A stretch of DNA of 10,549 nucleotides from JBEVMS01 sp040508515 (GTDB taxonomy: Bacteria; Pseudomonadota; Gammaproteobacteria; Xanthomonadales; Rhodanobacteraceae). Location of the stretch: contig JBEVMS010000106.1 in NCBI GenBank assembly GCA_040508515.1, forward strand, positions 1 through 10,549. The letters run 5' to 3'. Positions 1 through 6,924 of the stretch are shown in pieces (positions within the stretch are counted from its first letter, which is position 1; the number at the start of each line of letters is the position of its first letter). The notes below the pieces were generated by a model. That model worked only from the letters and a program-made list of their open reading frames with translations, was not told where the DNA came from and did no database searches. The position numbers were made by a program, and so were the translations under genes.

Positions 1-17
1 CCCCGCATCATTCCCTC

Positions 18-1094
18 GTGCCCGCCGCCAACCGCAAGGTTCTACATGTCGACATGGACGCGTTCTACGCGTCGGTGGAGCAGCGCGATGACCCCAGTCT
101 GCGCGGCAAGCCGGTGGTGGTGGCCTGGCGCGGTGCGCGCAGCGTGGTCTGCGCGGCCAGCTACGAGGCGCGCGTCTTCGGCGTGCGCTCGGCGATGCCG
201 GCGGTGCGCGCCGAGCGGCTGTGTCCGCAGGCGATTTTCGTGCCGCCGGACTTCACGCGCTACAAGGCGGTGTCGACGCACGTGCGTGAGATTTTTGCGC
301 GGCATACCGATGTGATCGAACCACTGTCGCTGGATGAGGCCTATCTGGACGTCACCGTGCCCAAGCTGGCGCTGCCCTCGGCCACCGCGGTGGCGCAGAT
401 GATCCGCGCCGCGATCCGCGAGGAAACCGGCCTCACCGCATCAGCCGGGGTGGCGCCCAACAAATTTCTGGCCAAGATCGCCTCGGACTGGCGCAAACCC
501 GACGGCCTGTTCGTGATCCGTCCACAGCAAGTGGCAGATTTTCTTCGACCGCTGGACGTCGGCAAATTACCCGGTGTGGGCAAGGTGATGCAGGCCAAGC
601 TGGCCGAGCTTGAGGTAGGCACGGTCGGCCAGTTGCGTGCGCTGGGTGCGGCCGCGCTGGAACAACGCTTCGGTCGCTGGGGGCTGCGTCTGCACGAGCT
701 GTCGCTGGGCATCGACGAGCACCCGGTACAGCCGGAGCGCCCGACCATGCAAATCTCCGCCGAGGACACCTTCGCCGAGGACATCGTGCTGGAGGCGCTG
801 GAACCGCATATCCGCCGACTGGCCGAAAAGACCTGGGCCGGTCAGTTGCGCGAGCCAGATCGGCTCGCGCGCACGGTGGTGTTGAAACTGAAAACCTCCG
901 ACTTTCGCACGCTGACCCGCAGCCTCACCGCGCCGCAGCGGCCGGGCTCGGCGCGCGAATTGGCCGATATCGCCTGCGCGCTACGCGAGCGCGTGGTGCT
1001 GCCGGCGAGCACGCGTTATCGATTGGTCGGAGTCGGCCTGTCGGGGTTTATCGACCGCGACCACAGCGCACGTCAGGGCGAGCTGTTCGACTGA
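18..1094 (+). CDS. dinB: DNA polymerase IV (Y-family translesion polymerase)
   Basis: Error-prone Y-family polymerase that extends primers past lesions in the cytoplasm; 358 residues against about 351 in E. coli. Visible motifs: the palm motif HVDMDAFY (residues 10-17) with metal ligand D12 and the steric-gate aromatic as Tyr17; SLDEAY (104-109) with catalytic D106 and E107; SAGVAPNKFLAKIAS (142-156); a helix-hairpin-helix LPGVGKV (184-190) in the thumb; and a little-finger domain to about 345. The last residues, QGELF at 353-357, fit the QxxLF beta-clamp-binding peptide. The start is GTG at 18. The next ATG, at 54, would remove catalytic D12, so it is rejected. No stop precedes 18 in frame, so a start left of the window cannot be excluded. 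No good ribosome binding site is seen. The gene converges on the phosphodiesterase gene with 3 bases between stops. The identification is very secure; the exact start is less so. Confidence 0.96.
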   Translation: MPAANRKVLHVDMDAFYASVEQRDDPSLRGKPVVVAWRGARSVVCAASYEARVFGVRSAMPAVRAERLCPQAIFVPPDFTRYKAVSTHVREIFARHTDVIEPLSLDEAYLDVTVPKLALPSATAVAQMIRAAIREETGLTASAGVAPNKFLAKIASDWRKPDGLFVIRPQQVADFLRPLDVGKLPGVGKVMQAKLAELEVGTVGQLRALGAAALEQRFGRWGLRLHELSLGIDEHPVQPERPTMQISAEDTFAEDIVLEALEPHIRRLAEKTWAGQLREPDRLARTVVLKLKTSDFRTLTRSLTAPQRPGSARELADIACALRERVVLPASTRYRLVGVGLSGFIDRDHSARQGELFD

Positions 1095-1097
1095 ACC

Positions 1098-2129
1098 TCA
1101 GCGTGGTGCCGGCAGCAGAAAGCGCTGGCCCTGGCGTGGATACACAAACCGCACGCCCAAGTCGTTGCCAGCGGCCAGTTGCGCGGCGATCAAGGCGGAC
1201 GGGTCACGCCCGGCGAGCAGGCTGGGCTTGATATGCGTCACCAGCACGGTGAGCCCGCGCAAGGACTCAGGCCCACCGGCGGCTTGCGCCAGTCGATGCA
1301 GTTCGCGCAGCAGCCAGGCCGGATTTAGATGGCCAAAAAGTTGCGCGTCGGGTACGTCATCGGGATAGGAGCATTCGATTACGATCGCGCGCAGCGCATG
1401 CCGGCGCAGCAAGGGCGCCAGTGCCTGCCACGCCTGGCCCAGCAGTGCGCTGTGTTGCACGGCGTCGGCGCCGGTGTCGCCGAAATAGGCCAGGTAGACA
1501 TCCCCGTGCCGCAGCAGGATCATCGAGGAGGTGACTCGGTCGTGGGTCAGCGGATACAGCGCGCCACTCAGCCCGGTATCGGCCACCGCGAACGGCTGCC
1601 GCGGCGACTCGGCGGTCAGCAGGTAGCGCCCCAGCGTCGGCGGCGCGCCACGATCGGCGAAATTGGGCCAGGCCTGCCAATTGAAGTAATCCGTGCTCAG
1701 CACATCCAGCGTGCTGGCTAAGCCGTAGATCGGCTTGGGCCCGACATCAGCGGTGGCGCCGATCAGCAGACCTTCGACGTGATCCAGATGCGCGTGGCTG
1801 ATGAAATAAGCGCGAATCGCCTGACGGAATACGTATCCCGCGGGCGTCAGCGGATCGTCCGCCGGCGGCTGACTATCGGCGAACGCGCCTTGTGCCCGCG
1901 CCGCAGCGATGCCGGGCAACACGCTGCCCGCATCCAGCGCCAGGTAATGCGGCCGGCCCGGCGCGCGCACCAGATAGGACGAGAGATTGCCGTCGCTGAG
2001 GCCACCGTGCACGCCCAGCGCGACCAGTTCGAAATCGGCCGCACAAGCGGCACCGTTCAACCCCGCGCCGGCCAACAGCACGCCGAGCAGACCACCGAGC
2101 CAATGTCGCCCGTGCGCGCCGAAGATCAT
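1098..2129 (-). CDS. Exported class II 3',5'-cyclic-nucleotide phosphodiesterase (metallo-beta-lactamase fold)
   Basis: Hydrolyses cAMP and/or cGMP to the 5' nucleotide, by family (PDE1/CpdP type). The class II signature HAHLDH is at 112-117, followed by VEGLLIGA, close to the family pattern H-x-H-L-D-H-x-x-G. Further metal-site residues are in YFGDTG (215-220, D218), ECSYPD (252-257), FGHLNP (265-270, H267) and THIKP (298-302, H299). Residues 1-31 form a signal peptide with a likely cleavage in ACA-A near 28-32, so the enzyme should act in the periplasm, like Vibrio fischeri CpdP. The 343-residue length suits the family. The gene lies 10 bases downstream of the permease stop on the same strand, so co-transcription is likely. 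The ribosome binding site is weak, which suggests translational coupling. Family assignment is secure; substrate (cAMP versus cGMP) and location are inferred. Confidence 0.9.
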   Translation of the reverse strand: MIFGAHGRHWLGGLLGVLLAGAGLNGAACAADFELVALGVHGGLSDGNLSSYLVRAPGRPHYLALDAGSVLPGIAAARAQGAFADSQPPADDPLTPAGYVFRQAIRAYFISHAHLDHVEGLLIGATADVGPKPIYGLASTLDVLSTDYFNWQAWPNFADRGAPPTLGRYLLTAESPRQPFAVADTGLSGALYPLTHDRVTSSMILLRHGDVYLAYFGDTGADAVQHSALLGQAWQALAPLLRRHALRAIVIECSYPDDVPDAQLFGHLNPAWLLRELHRLAQAAGGPESLRGLTVLVTHIKPSLLAGRDPSALIAAQLAAGNDLGVRFVYPRQGQRFLLPAPR

Positions 2130-2139
2130 GCGCGAATGC

Positions 2140-3483
2140 TCATGGCGACGGCTCGCGCTTGCCCCAGCGCTGCCAGGCCCAGTGCACCGGCACGCCCAGC
2201 GCGATGATCAGCAAGCTCATGCCGGCATCGCCGGGCGCGTGGATCGCGGTGGCGATGATCACCGCCAGCACGGTGCCGACGAACAGCAGCGGCAGCAGCG
2301 GATAGCCCGGCACGCGATACGGCGACGGCTGCGCGATGAAGTGGCGCCGATACCAGAACAAGGTGGCGATGCCGGCCGCGTGCGACAACCATTCGCCGAC
2401 CGTGGTGTAGTCCAGCAACGCGCCGAAGCTGCCCGATAAGGTCAATGCAATCGCCCACGCGCCCAGCGCCAGCAGCGCCAGCAGCGCCACCTGCGGCGCG
2501 CGCGTGCGCATGTCCACGCGCCCCACCGCGCGAAAGAACATGCCGTCGGCGCTCATCGTCTGCAGCACCCGCGCGCCGCCAGCGATGGCGATATTGCAGT
2601 AACCGAAAGTCGAGCAGGCGATCCCTATCGCGATCACCGTGGCGCCGGCCGGCCCGAACAGCCGGCTCATCAGATCCGCCGCCGGCGCCTTGCTGGCGGC
2701 CAGGCCGGCGTGGCCCAAGCCCGCCAGGTAGGCCACGTTGACCAGCAGATAGCAGATCGCTACGCCCGCCATACCCAGTCCCAGCGCGCGCGGCAAGGTG
2801 CGCTGCGGCGAGCGTACTTCGCCGGCCAGATCGTTCAAATAATGAAAACCGCCATACGCGAACAGCACCGGCAGCAAGGCGCCGACGAACGCGCCGGCGG
2901 ATACCGGATGCGCCGTATCCGCCGCCAGCACGCCGCCCAGATGGCCGCGCGCCAGCACCATGCCGACCACTACCAACAGCGCAATCGCCGCCAGCTTCAA
3001 CACGGTGAACAAGTTCTGCACCACTGCGCCGGCACCGATGCCGAACAGATTGACCGCCACCAGAAAACCGATCGCGCCCACCGCCAGCGGCTTGACCCAG
3101 TACAGCGGCAATCCGCTGGCCGCGCAAAAATAATCGGCGAAGGTGGTCGCCACCGCCGCCACGCTGCCGGGGTAGTTGATCAACGCCATGGTCCAGCCGA
3201 ACAGGAACGCCGGCAGTTGCCCGAACGCTTCACGCAGGTAGATGTACGTGCCGCCGGCTTGCGGCCGGCGCGCGCCCAGTTCGGCGTAGCACAGCACCCC
3301 GGCCAAGGTCAGCAAACCGCCGACCACCCACAGCAGCAACACCTGCCAACCGGCCCCGGTACGTTCGGCCACGGTGGCCGGGGTACGAAAAATCCCCGCG
3401 CCGATCACGCCGCCGATGACGATCGCCGCGGCATCCCACGTACCCAGGCGACGCAGGTAAGGGCTCGATGGCAATTCGGTCAT
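2140..3483 (-). CDS. APC-superfamily amino-acid permease
   Basis: Inner-membrane transporter, probably of amino acids, as a proton symporter or an exchanger; the substrate cannot be told from sequence. The 447-residue protein has many hydrophobic stretches, consistent with about 12 membrane helices. The APC hallmark GGVIGAGIF (residues 24-32) marks the broken first helix that binds the substrate amino group. It is followed by TPATVAE and, later, by the conserved CYAELGARRPQAGGTYIYLR region, cytoplasmic loop plus third helix. I chose the ATG at 3483 because family members begin shortly before LRRLGTWDA. A GTG at 3519 would add 12 residues but has no visible ribosome binding site, and 3483 has only a weak AAGAG. 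The stop is 10 bases before the phosphodiesterase start, so the two probably form an operon. Family very likely; start moderately sure. Confidence 0.9.
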   Translation of the reverse strand: MTELPSSPYLRRLGTWDAAAIVIGGVIGAGIFRTPATVAERTGAGWQVLLLWVVGGLLTLAGVLCYAELGARRPQAGGTYIYLREAFGQLPAFLFGWTMALINYPGSVAAVATTFADYFCAASGLPLYWVKPLAVGAIGFLVAVNLFGIGAGAVVQNLFTVLKLAAIALLVVVGMVLARGHLGGVLAADTAHPVSAGAFVGALLPVLFAYGGFHYLNDLAGEVRSPQRTLPRALGLGMAGVAICYLLVNVAYLAGLGHAGLAASKAPAADLMSRLFGPAGATVIAIGIACSTFGYCNIAIAGGARVLQTMSADGMFFRAVGRVDMRTRAPQVALLALLALGAWAIALTLSGSFGALLDYTTVGEWLSHAAGIATLFWYRRHFIAQPSPYRVPGYPLLPLLFVGTVLAVIIATAIHAPGDAGMSLLIIALGVPVHWAWQRWGKREPSP

Positions 3484-3524
3484 GCCTGGCGGAACTCTTG
3501 GGCGACGAAGAGCGCTCACCTTAG

Positions 3525-3539
3525 CCGGACTCAGCCCGG
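3525..3539. promoter_or_regulatory. Imperfect palindrome in the permease/HAD divergent gap
   Basis: CCGGACTCAGCCCGG is symmetric about position 3532 except for one mismatched pair (3529/3535). It lies 42 bases upstream of the permease ATG, inside the 209-base gap between the divergent permease and phosphatase genes. It could be a regulator site for the permease operon, but short GC-rich palindromes arise often by chance here. I see no convincing promoter hexamers in this gap. Confidence 0.2.
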
Positions 3540-3692
3540 ATGCGTAGATGGACGGCTCAATGCGCCGCTGTTGTCGCCCCGATCAAGCCGCCAAGCATGC
3601 AGCGGCAGCGGTTGCAAAAGCCGGCACGCGCCGACTAAGGTCGCGTCCAAAGCGGCGGCAACCGGCGCCACCGAGGGAAGGATTCCACGCGT

Positions 3693-4286
3693 ATGAACTT
3701 GGCACTGTTTGATTTCGACGGCACCCTCACCACCCGCGAGATGTATGCCGACTTCATGCATGCCGCGGTGCCGCCCAAGCGACGCTTGCTCGGCATGCTG
3801 GTGCTGGCGCCGCTGGTCGCCGGCTACAAGCTCGGCCTGGTCAGCGGTAATGTGATCCGCGCTGCGGTGGTCGGCGTGGGCCTGCGCGGCGTCAGCGAAA
3901 CGCATGTGCGCCAAATCGGCCATACCTTCGCGCGCGAAACCCTGCCCACGGTACTGCGCCCCGAGGCGATGGCCCGGCTGCAATGGCATCGCGAGCAGGG
4001 TGATCACATCGTCGTGGTCTCCGGCGCGCTGGACCTGTACCTGTCGCATTGGTGCCAAGCACACGGCCTGGCGCTGATCTGCACGCAACTGCAAAGCCGG
4101 CAAGGCGTACTGACCGGTGGCTTTGAAGGCAAGCAATGCGTCGGCGAGGAAAAATCCCGGCGCGTGCGGCAGCAATACGATCTGGCGCACTACCCGGTGG
4201 TGTATGCCTATGGCGACACCAAGGAAGATCTGGCGCTGCTGGGTCTGGCGCACAAGCGTTACTACCAGTGGCGCGAAGTCACCTGA
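3693..4286 (+). CDS. HAD-IB family phosphatase (PgpC/SerB-like)
   Basis: Cytoplasmic phosphohydrolase of haloacid dehalogenase subfamily IB; 197 residues. All four HAD motifs are present: DFDGT (7-11), with nucleophile D7 and acid/base D9; the motif II serine in VVVSGAL (S110); a motif III lysine, K154, in EEKSRR; and GDTKEDL (174-180), with metal ligands D175 and D179. The cap between motifs I and II holds a hydrophobic stretch (RLLGMLVLAPLVAGY, 31-45), as in PgpC-like members that act on phosphatidylglycerophosphate. That stretch hints at a membrane-associated substrate but does not prove one; phosphoserine-type substrates are the alternative. The ATG at 3693 has an AAGGA ribosome binding site at 3678-3682, 10 bases upstream. 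The gene is a single transcription unit, divergent from the permease and convergent with the dehydrogenase 191 bases away. Family sure, substrate unknown. Confidence 0.87.
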   Translation: MNLALFDFDGTLTTREMYADFMHAAVPPKRRLLGMLVLAPLVAGYKLGLVSGNVIRAAVVGVGLRGVSETHVRQIGHTFARETLPTVLRPEAMARLQWHREQGDHIVVVSGALDLYLSHWCQAHGLALICTQLQSRQGVLTGGFEGKQCVGEEKSRRVRQQYDLAHYPVVYAYGDTKEDLALLGLAHKRYYQWREVT

Positions 4287-4423
4287 AGAATCCGGCCCTG
4301 AAAGTGCGACGCCTGCACCGCTACGACGCCCAACGCCTGCCACCCACGGCAACCTCCCGCGCTCTAAACGATAGCCATCTATACATCCCTATGAATTTTC
4401 CATGATCGCTTAAGCCAGCACAT

Positions 4424-4446
4424 CGCGGCGAGCTTGGCTCACCGCG
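4424..4446 (-). terminator. Candidate terminator hairpin after the SDR gene
   Basis: A 10-base-pair inverted repeat with a 3-base loop (arms 4424-4433 and 4437-4446) lies 32 bases past the SDR stop. Nine pairs are Watson-Crick. The odd pair (4429/4441) is G-U in minus-strand RNA but C-A in plus-strand RNA, so the structure is stronger for the SDR transcript. No U-tract follows on either strand, so intrinsic termination is uncertain. The rest of the 191-base convergent gap (4287-4477) is relatively AT-rich and shows no gene. Confidence 0.35.
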
Positions 4447-4477
4447 ACCATTATCCCAACAGGCATCGCGATTGACG

Positions 4478-5293
4478 TCAGACCGCTTCGGCCGTCGCCC
4501 TGCGATAGCGCGCCGCCGCGTGCTTCAACGACAAGTGCGGCCCCAGCGCCTGACGCGCCTGGTTGAACGACTCCCATTGGGCAATGTCTGGCAGCGAGGG
4601 AATGGTCACCCGCTCCCCCATGTCCAGGCCGGCCAGAGCGGCATCGACCATTTCATCGACCGACATGATGATCTCGGCGGGAATGTTTTCGATGCCGGTG
4701 CCGGAGCGGTCCCAGATTTCGGTGGCGGTCGCGCCGGGCAGCACCGCCTGCGACCATGCGCCGTGCGGCGCCAGTTCGCCATGCAGGGCCAGGCTGAAAT
4801 TGAGCATGAAGGCCTTGGTGCCACTGTAGGTGCCGCCGAACATCTCCGGCGCCAAGGCCAGCACCGAGGCGATGTTGATGATGCCGCCCTTGCCGCGCGC
4901 CACCAAGCCAGGCGCCAGTGCGTGCGCCAAGCGGGTCGGGGCGACCGTATTGAGCTGGATCATCCGATCGAGCTGTTCGATATCGCCGCCCAGCAGACCG
5001 CCGGCCGCCGCCATGCCGGCGTTGTTGACCAGCAAGGTGATGGTTTCATCGTCACGCAGCCGCTGCTCGACGCTCGCCAGTTCGACCTTGTCGATCAGAT
5101 CGGCTTTGAGCACATCGACCTTGACGCCGGTTTCGGCACGCAACCGCTCGGCCAACACCTGCAAGCGCGACTGGTCGCGCGCCACCAGGATGAGGTCGTA
5201 GCCGCGCCGCGCCAGGCGATCGGCATAGGTCGCGCCGATGCCGGTGGAGGCACCGGTGATCAGGGCGGTACCGCGAAGGTTATTGGGGTTCAT
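4478..5293 (-). CDS. Short-chain dehydrogenase/reductase (SDR), probably NADP(H)-dependent
   Basis: Classical SDR oxidoreductase with a Rossmann fold; 271 residues, cytoplasmic. Motifs: the cofactor loop TGASTGIG (13-20); R39 after the second strand (VARD), which favours NADP(H); D65 before the adenine pocket; NNAG (90-93); and the catalytic tetrad N115, S143, Y156 and K160 (YSGTK). The C-terminal substrate region does not let me name a substrate. The start is the ATG at 5293, with GAGGAA at 5300-5305 six bases upstream. An in-frame ATG at 5389 is rejected because the predicted transcription start lies downstream of it and homology begins at LRGTALITG. The gene diverges from a TetR-family gene across a palindrome-rich promoter, so it is very probably the main target of that repressor. 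A detoxification role for a reactive carbonyl is plausible but inferred. Confidence 0.9.
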   Translation of the reverse strand: MNPNNLRGTALITGASTGIGATYADRLARRGYDLILVARDQSRLQVLAERLRAETGVKVDVLKADLIDKVELASVEQRLRDDETITLLVNNAGMAAAGGLLGGDIEQLDRMIQLNTVAPTRLAHALAPGLVARGKGGIINIASVLALAPEMFGGTYSGTKAFMLNFSLALHGELAPHGAWSQAVLPGATATEIWDRSGTGIENIPAEIIMSVDEMVDAALAGLDMGERVTIPSLPDIAQWESFNQARQALGPHLSLKHAAARYRRATAEAV

Positions 5294-5373
5294 GGGGGGT
5301 TCCTCGGCATGGGTCACAGCAGGGGCGTTGGCGTCGCCAACGGGAGCTTGCGCTTGTACGGCCTTTTTATAAA

Positions 5374-5388
5374 TGATGACCGTCATCA
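5374..5388. promoter_or_regulatory. Palindromic operator candidate O2
   Basis: TGATGACCGTCATCA is a perfect palindrome with 7-base arms around C5381. It covers the predicted transcription start of the SDR gene (about 5383). Its centre is 24 bases from the centre of the second palindrome, so the two sit at a similar face of the helix. The divergent TetR-family protein is the natural candidate to bind it. The structure is seen directly; the function is inferred. Confidence 0.6.
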
Positions 5389-5389
5389 A

Positions 5390-5420
5390 ATTATATGATA
5401 CATGTCATGTATGATGTCAA
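5390..5420 (-). promoter_or_regulatory. Promoter of the SDR gene (sigma70-like)
   Basis: Read on the minus strand, TTGACA (5420-5415) and TATAAT (5395-5390) are both perfect consensus hexamers. The spacer is 19 bases, longer than the optimal 17, which may keep the promoter from being too strong or make it activator- or twist-sensitive. Transcription should start near 5383, leaving a leader of about 90 bases before the SDR ATG. One 15-base palindrome fills most of the spacer and another covers the start site, which is a classical repression layout. TATGAT at 5394-5399 or 5410-5415 could serve as a -10 box for the divergent TetR gene, but I see no good -35 for either. Confidence 0.6.
5398..5412. 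promoter_or_regulatory. Palindromic operator candidate O1
   Basis: ATACATGTCATGTAT is a perfect palindrome with 7-base arms around T5405. It lies wholly within the spacer of the SDR promoter, so a bound repressor would block RNA polymerase. It would also lie over or beside the candidate -10 boxes of the TetR gene, which would allow autoregulation. It shares the TGTCAT/ATGACA core with its surroundings. The binding protein is inferred from position only. Confidence 0.6.
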
Positions 5421-5447
5421 GTCTTCACGTTTCCCTCTGGAGTTCCC

Positions 5448-6092
5448 ATGCGAGTGAGCAAAGAACAGGCCTCGAAAAATCGCCAGCGCGTGCTCGACCT
5501 AGCCGCGCAACGCTTTCGCGAGCGCGGCTTTGACGGCATCGGCGTCGCCGAATTGATGCAACAGGCCGGCCTGACCCACGGCGGCTTCTATGGGCAATTC
5601 GCCTCCAAGGACGCGCTGATGGGGGAGGCCTGCGCGCAGGTCATGCGCGACTCGATGGAAACGGTACATGCCATGGCGGCAAAGCAACCGGACGAGCCTT
5701 GGCAGGCGATCTATGCCGGCTACCTGTCCGAGGAGCATCGCCAGAAGCCTGGGACCGGTTGCCTGCTTGCCGCACTCGGTAGTGAGCTGGCGCGGCAGGC
5801 TCCGGCAACGCGACAAGCGCTTACCACCGGCTTTGCGTCGATGGCTGCGCTATTGGCCGGCTATATGCCCGGCGCCACGCCACAACAGCAGCGCCAGCAA
5901 GCGTTGGCCGCCTATGCCGGCATGATCGGCGCGCAGATCTGCGCGCGCGCCGTGGATGATCCGGCACTGGCAACGGAAATTCTGCAAGCCAGCGCCGCCT
6001 TGCTGCCGCAGGCCAAGCCGACGCCCAGCCCAGCAAAAGGAAAATCCAAAACGGTTCGCCCCGCGGCGGGTACGTCGCAGCGCAAAGCCTGA
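5448..6092 (+). CDS. TetR/AcrR-family transcriptional repressor
   Basis: Dimeric ligand-responsive DNA-binding protein, 214 residues. The N-terminal TetR domain spans about 10-57, with the helix-turn-helix around 31-51 (VAELMQQAGLTHGGFYGQF) and the usual F-x-SK ending. Residues 58-188 form the all-helical ligand domain. It contains GTGCLLAALGSEL (102-114); the Gly-Cys-Leu segment with C105 resembles the region of E. coli NemR that holds redox-active Cys106, so thiol or electrophile sensing is a testable idea, not a conclusion. The tail from about 190 is low-complexity and basic (Lys/Pro/Ser/Ala), probably disordered. The start is supported by GGAG at 5439-5442, five bases before the ATG. The gene diverges from the SDR and shares the palindromic control region, so local repression and autoregulation are likely. 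Confidence 0.92.
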   Translation: MRVSKEQASKNRQRVLDLAAQRFRERGFDGIGVAELMQQAGLTHGGFYGQFASKDALMGEACAQVMRDSMETVHAMAAKQPDEPWQAIYAGYLSEEHRQKPGTGCLLAALGSELARQAPATRQALTTGFASMAALLAGYMPGATPQQQRQQALAAYAGMIGAQICARAVDDPALATEILQASAALLPQAKPTPSPAKGKSKTVRPAAGTSQRKA

Positions 6093-6100
6093 GCGACACG

Positions 6101-6126
6101 AGGCGACGGCGACAACGCCATCGCTT
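6101..6126. terminator. Hairpin between convergent TetR and Sel1-like genes
   Basis: An inverted repeat with arms 6103-6111 and 6116-6124 and a 4-base ACAA loop lies in the 37-base gap between two convergent stops. Eight of nine pairs are Watson-Crick; the odd one (6107/6120) is C-A on the plus strand and G-U on the minus strand. On the plus strand the stem can extend by G-U and A-U pairs (6102/6125, 6101/6126). It may end transcription from either side, but only a weak T-rich run follows. Confidence 0.4.
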
Positions 6127-6129
6127 CGC

Positions 6130-6903
6130 TTACGGCGACGGCGTGACCGCCTGCAACGCACCGACCGTGACATGACCCTGCCAGCCGTCGAAGACGCTGG
6201 CCGCCTGCTTGTCCACCGTCGCCGCCACGGCCTGCACCGAGGGGCATTGCGTCGGCGAGATACTCGGCGGCACACCGCCGCCTGGCGTGTCGCCCGCCAG
6301 CGCAGCGGTGTCGAACATGCCTTCCATGCAGTAGGTGCTGCCGTTGCCCATGCGCGTCAGCTGCTTCATGCCATCGTGATAGCGCGACTCGGCGCGTACC
6401 GCCGCGACGGCGTCGCCGTAGGTGGGTCGCATGCTTCGCAGCAATGCCTCGGCCGCCTGGTGCTCGCGCGCTGAGGTAGCCGCGTAGAGCTGCTGGTAGG
6501 CCTGCTGGTAATCCGCCCGCTGACGTTCGGCGGCCAGACGCAACCAAGCCAAGGCCAACGGCCGATCCACCGGCTGCTGATCGCCGTTGAGCGCCATCAC
6601 ACCCAGCACGTACTGCGCCGGCTTGCTGCCCCAGGCGGCGGCCTGCTGGAAAAATTTCTGCGCATAACTGTAGCGATGCTGGCCATAGCTCTGACTGGCC
6701 AGGCAATAGAAGTAATCGGCGGGCAAAAACTTTTCTTCGCCGATGATGCAGCGCGCCGACGCCAATTGGCCGTCACTCGGTGTCGACGAAGGTGGCGATG
6801 ACGCCTCCTGCCCTGTCGCGGCGGCGGCCCACAGGCTTACGGCCAGTCCAAGCCCCAACGCCCTGCGATGGCGTCCGGCGCTCGATCGATGCATATCTAC
6901 CAT
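6130..6903 (-). CDS. Secreted Sel1-like (TPR) repeat protein of unknown function
   Basis: A 257-residue exported protein. Residues 1-32 form a signal peptide: a basic n-region (HRSSAGRHRRA), a hydrophobic core (LGLGLAVSLWAAAA) and cleavage near AATGQ-EA. After a Ser/Pro-rich linker (34-44), residues about 72-128 look like Sel1-type helical repeats, for example AQYVLGVMALNGD followed by PLALAWLRLAAERQ; such repeats serve as protein-binding scaffolds. The mature part has four cysteines (C52, C67, C192, C220), which suits periplasmic disulfides. The C-terminal third (160-257) is not recognised. The ATG at 6903 is chosen because AAGGA (6916-6912 on the minus strand) lies 8 bases upstream and a signal peptide follows. 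The open frame runs further upstream without a stop, but that extension is not protein-like. The gene diverges from mogA. Partner and process are unknown. Confidence 0.75.
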   Translation of the reverse strand: MVDMHRSSAGRHRRALGLGLAVSLWAAAATGQEASSPPSSTPSDGQLASARCIIGEEKFLPADYFYCLASQSYGQHRYSYAQKFFQQAAAWGSKPAQYVLGVMALNGDQQPVDRPLALAWLRLAAERQRADYQQAYQQLYAATSAREHQAAEALLRSMRPTYGDAVAAVRAESRYHDGMKQLTRMGNGSTYCMEGMFDTAALAGDTPGGGVPPSISPTQCPSVQAVAATVDKQAASVFDGWQGHVTVGALQAVTPSP

Positions 6904-6905
6904 GC

Positions 6906-6924
6906 TGATATTCCTTGATATTCC
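6906..6924 (-). repeat. Tandem 9-base repeat duplicating the Shine-Dalgarno region
   Basis: TGATATTCC occurs at 6906-6914 and again at 6916-6924, a period of 10 bases. On the minus strand this reads as two copies of GGAATATCA just ahead of the Sel1-like gene's ATG, giving two purine-rich ribosome-binding-like segments (GGGGAA and AAGGAA). Only the nearer one is at normal spacing (8 bases). Confidence 0.6.

Noticed and set aside
2126..3127. Long antisense-frame reading frame of 333 codons inside the permease gene, minus strand
   Set aside because: It overlaps the permease in another frame and is a Gly/Arg/Ala-rich shadow with no domain; the permease frame has clear family motifs.
3531..4352. 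273-codon minus-strand frame opposite the HAD phosphatase
   Set aside because: Shadow of a gene with all four HAD motifs and a good ribosome binding site.
5294..5389. Longer SDR start at 5389 adding 32 residues
   Set aside because: The predicted transcription start (about 5383) lies downstream of that ATG, the extra residues look non-conserved, and the ATG at 5293 has an ideal GAGGAA site.
4472..5398. 308-codon plus-strand frame opposite the SDR gene
   Set aside because: It mirrors the SDR gene codon by codon (Gln/His/Arg-rich shadow), and the SDR strand has complete catalytic motifs.
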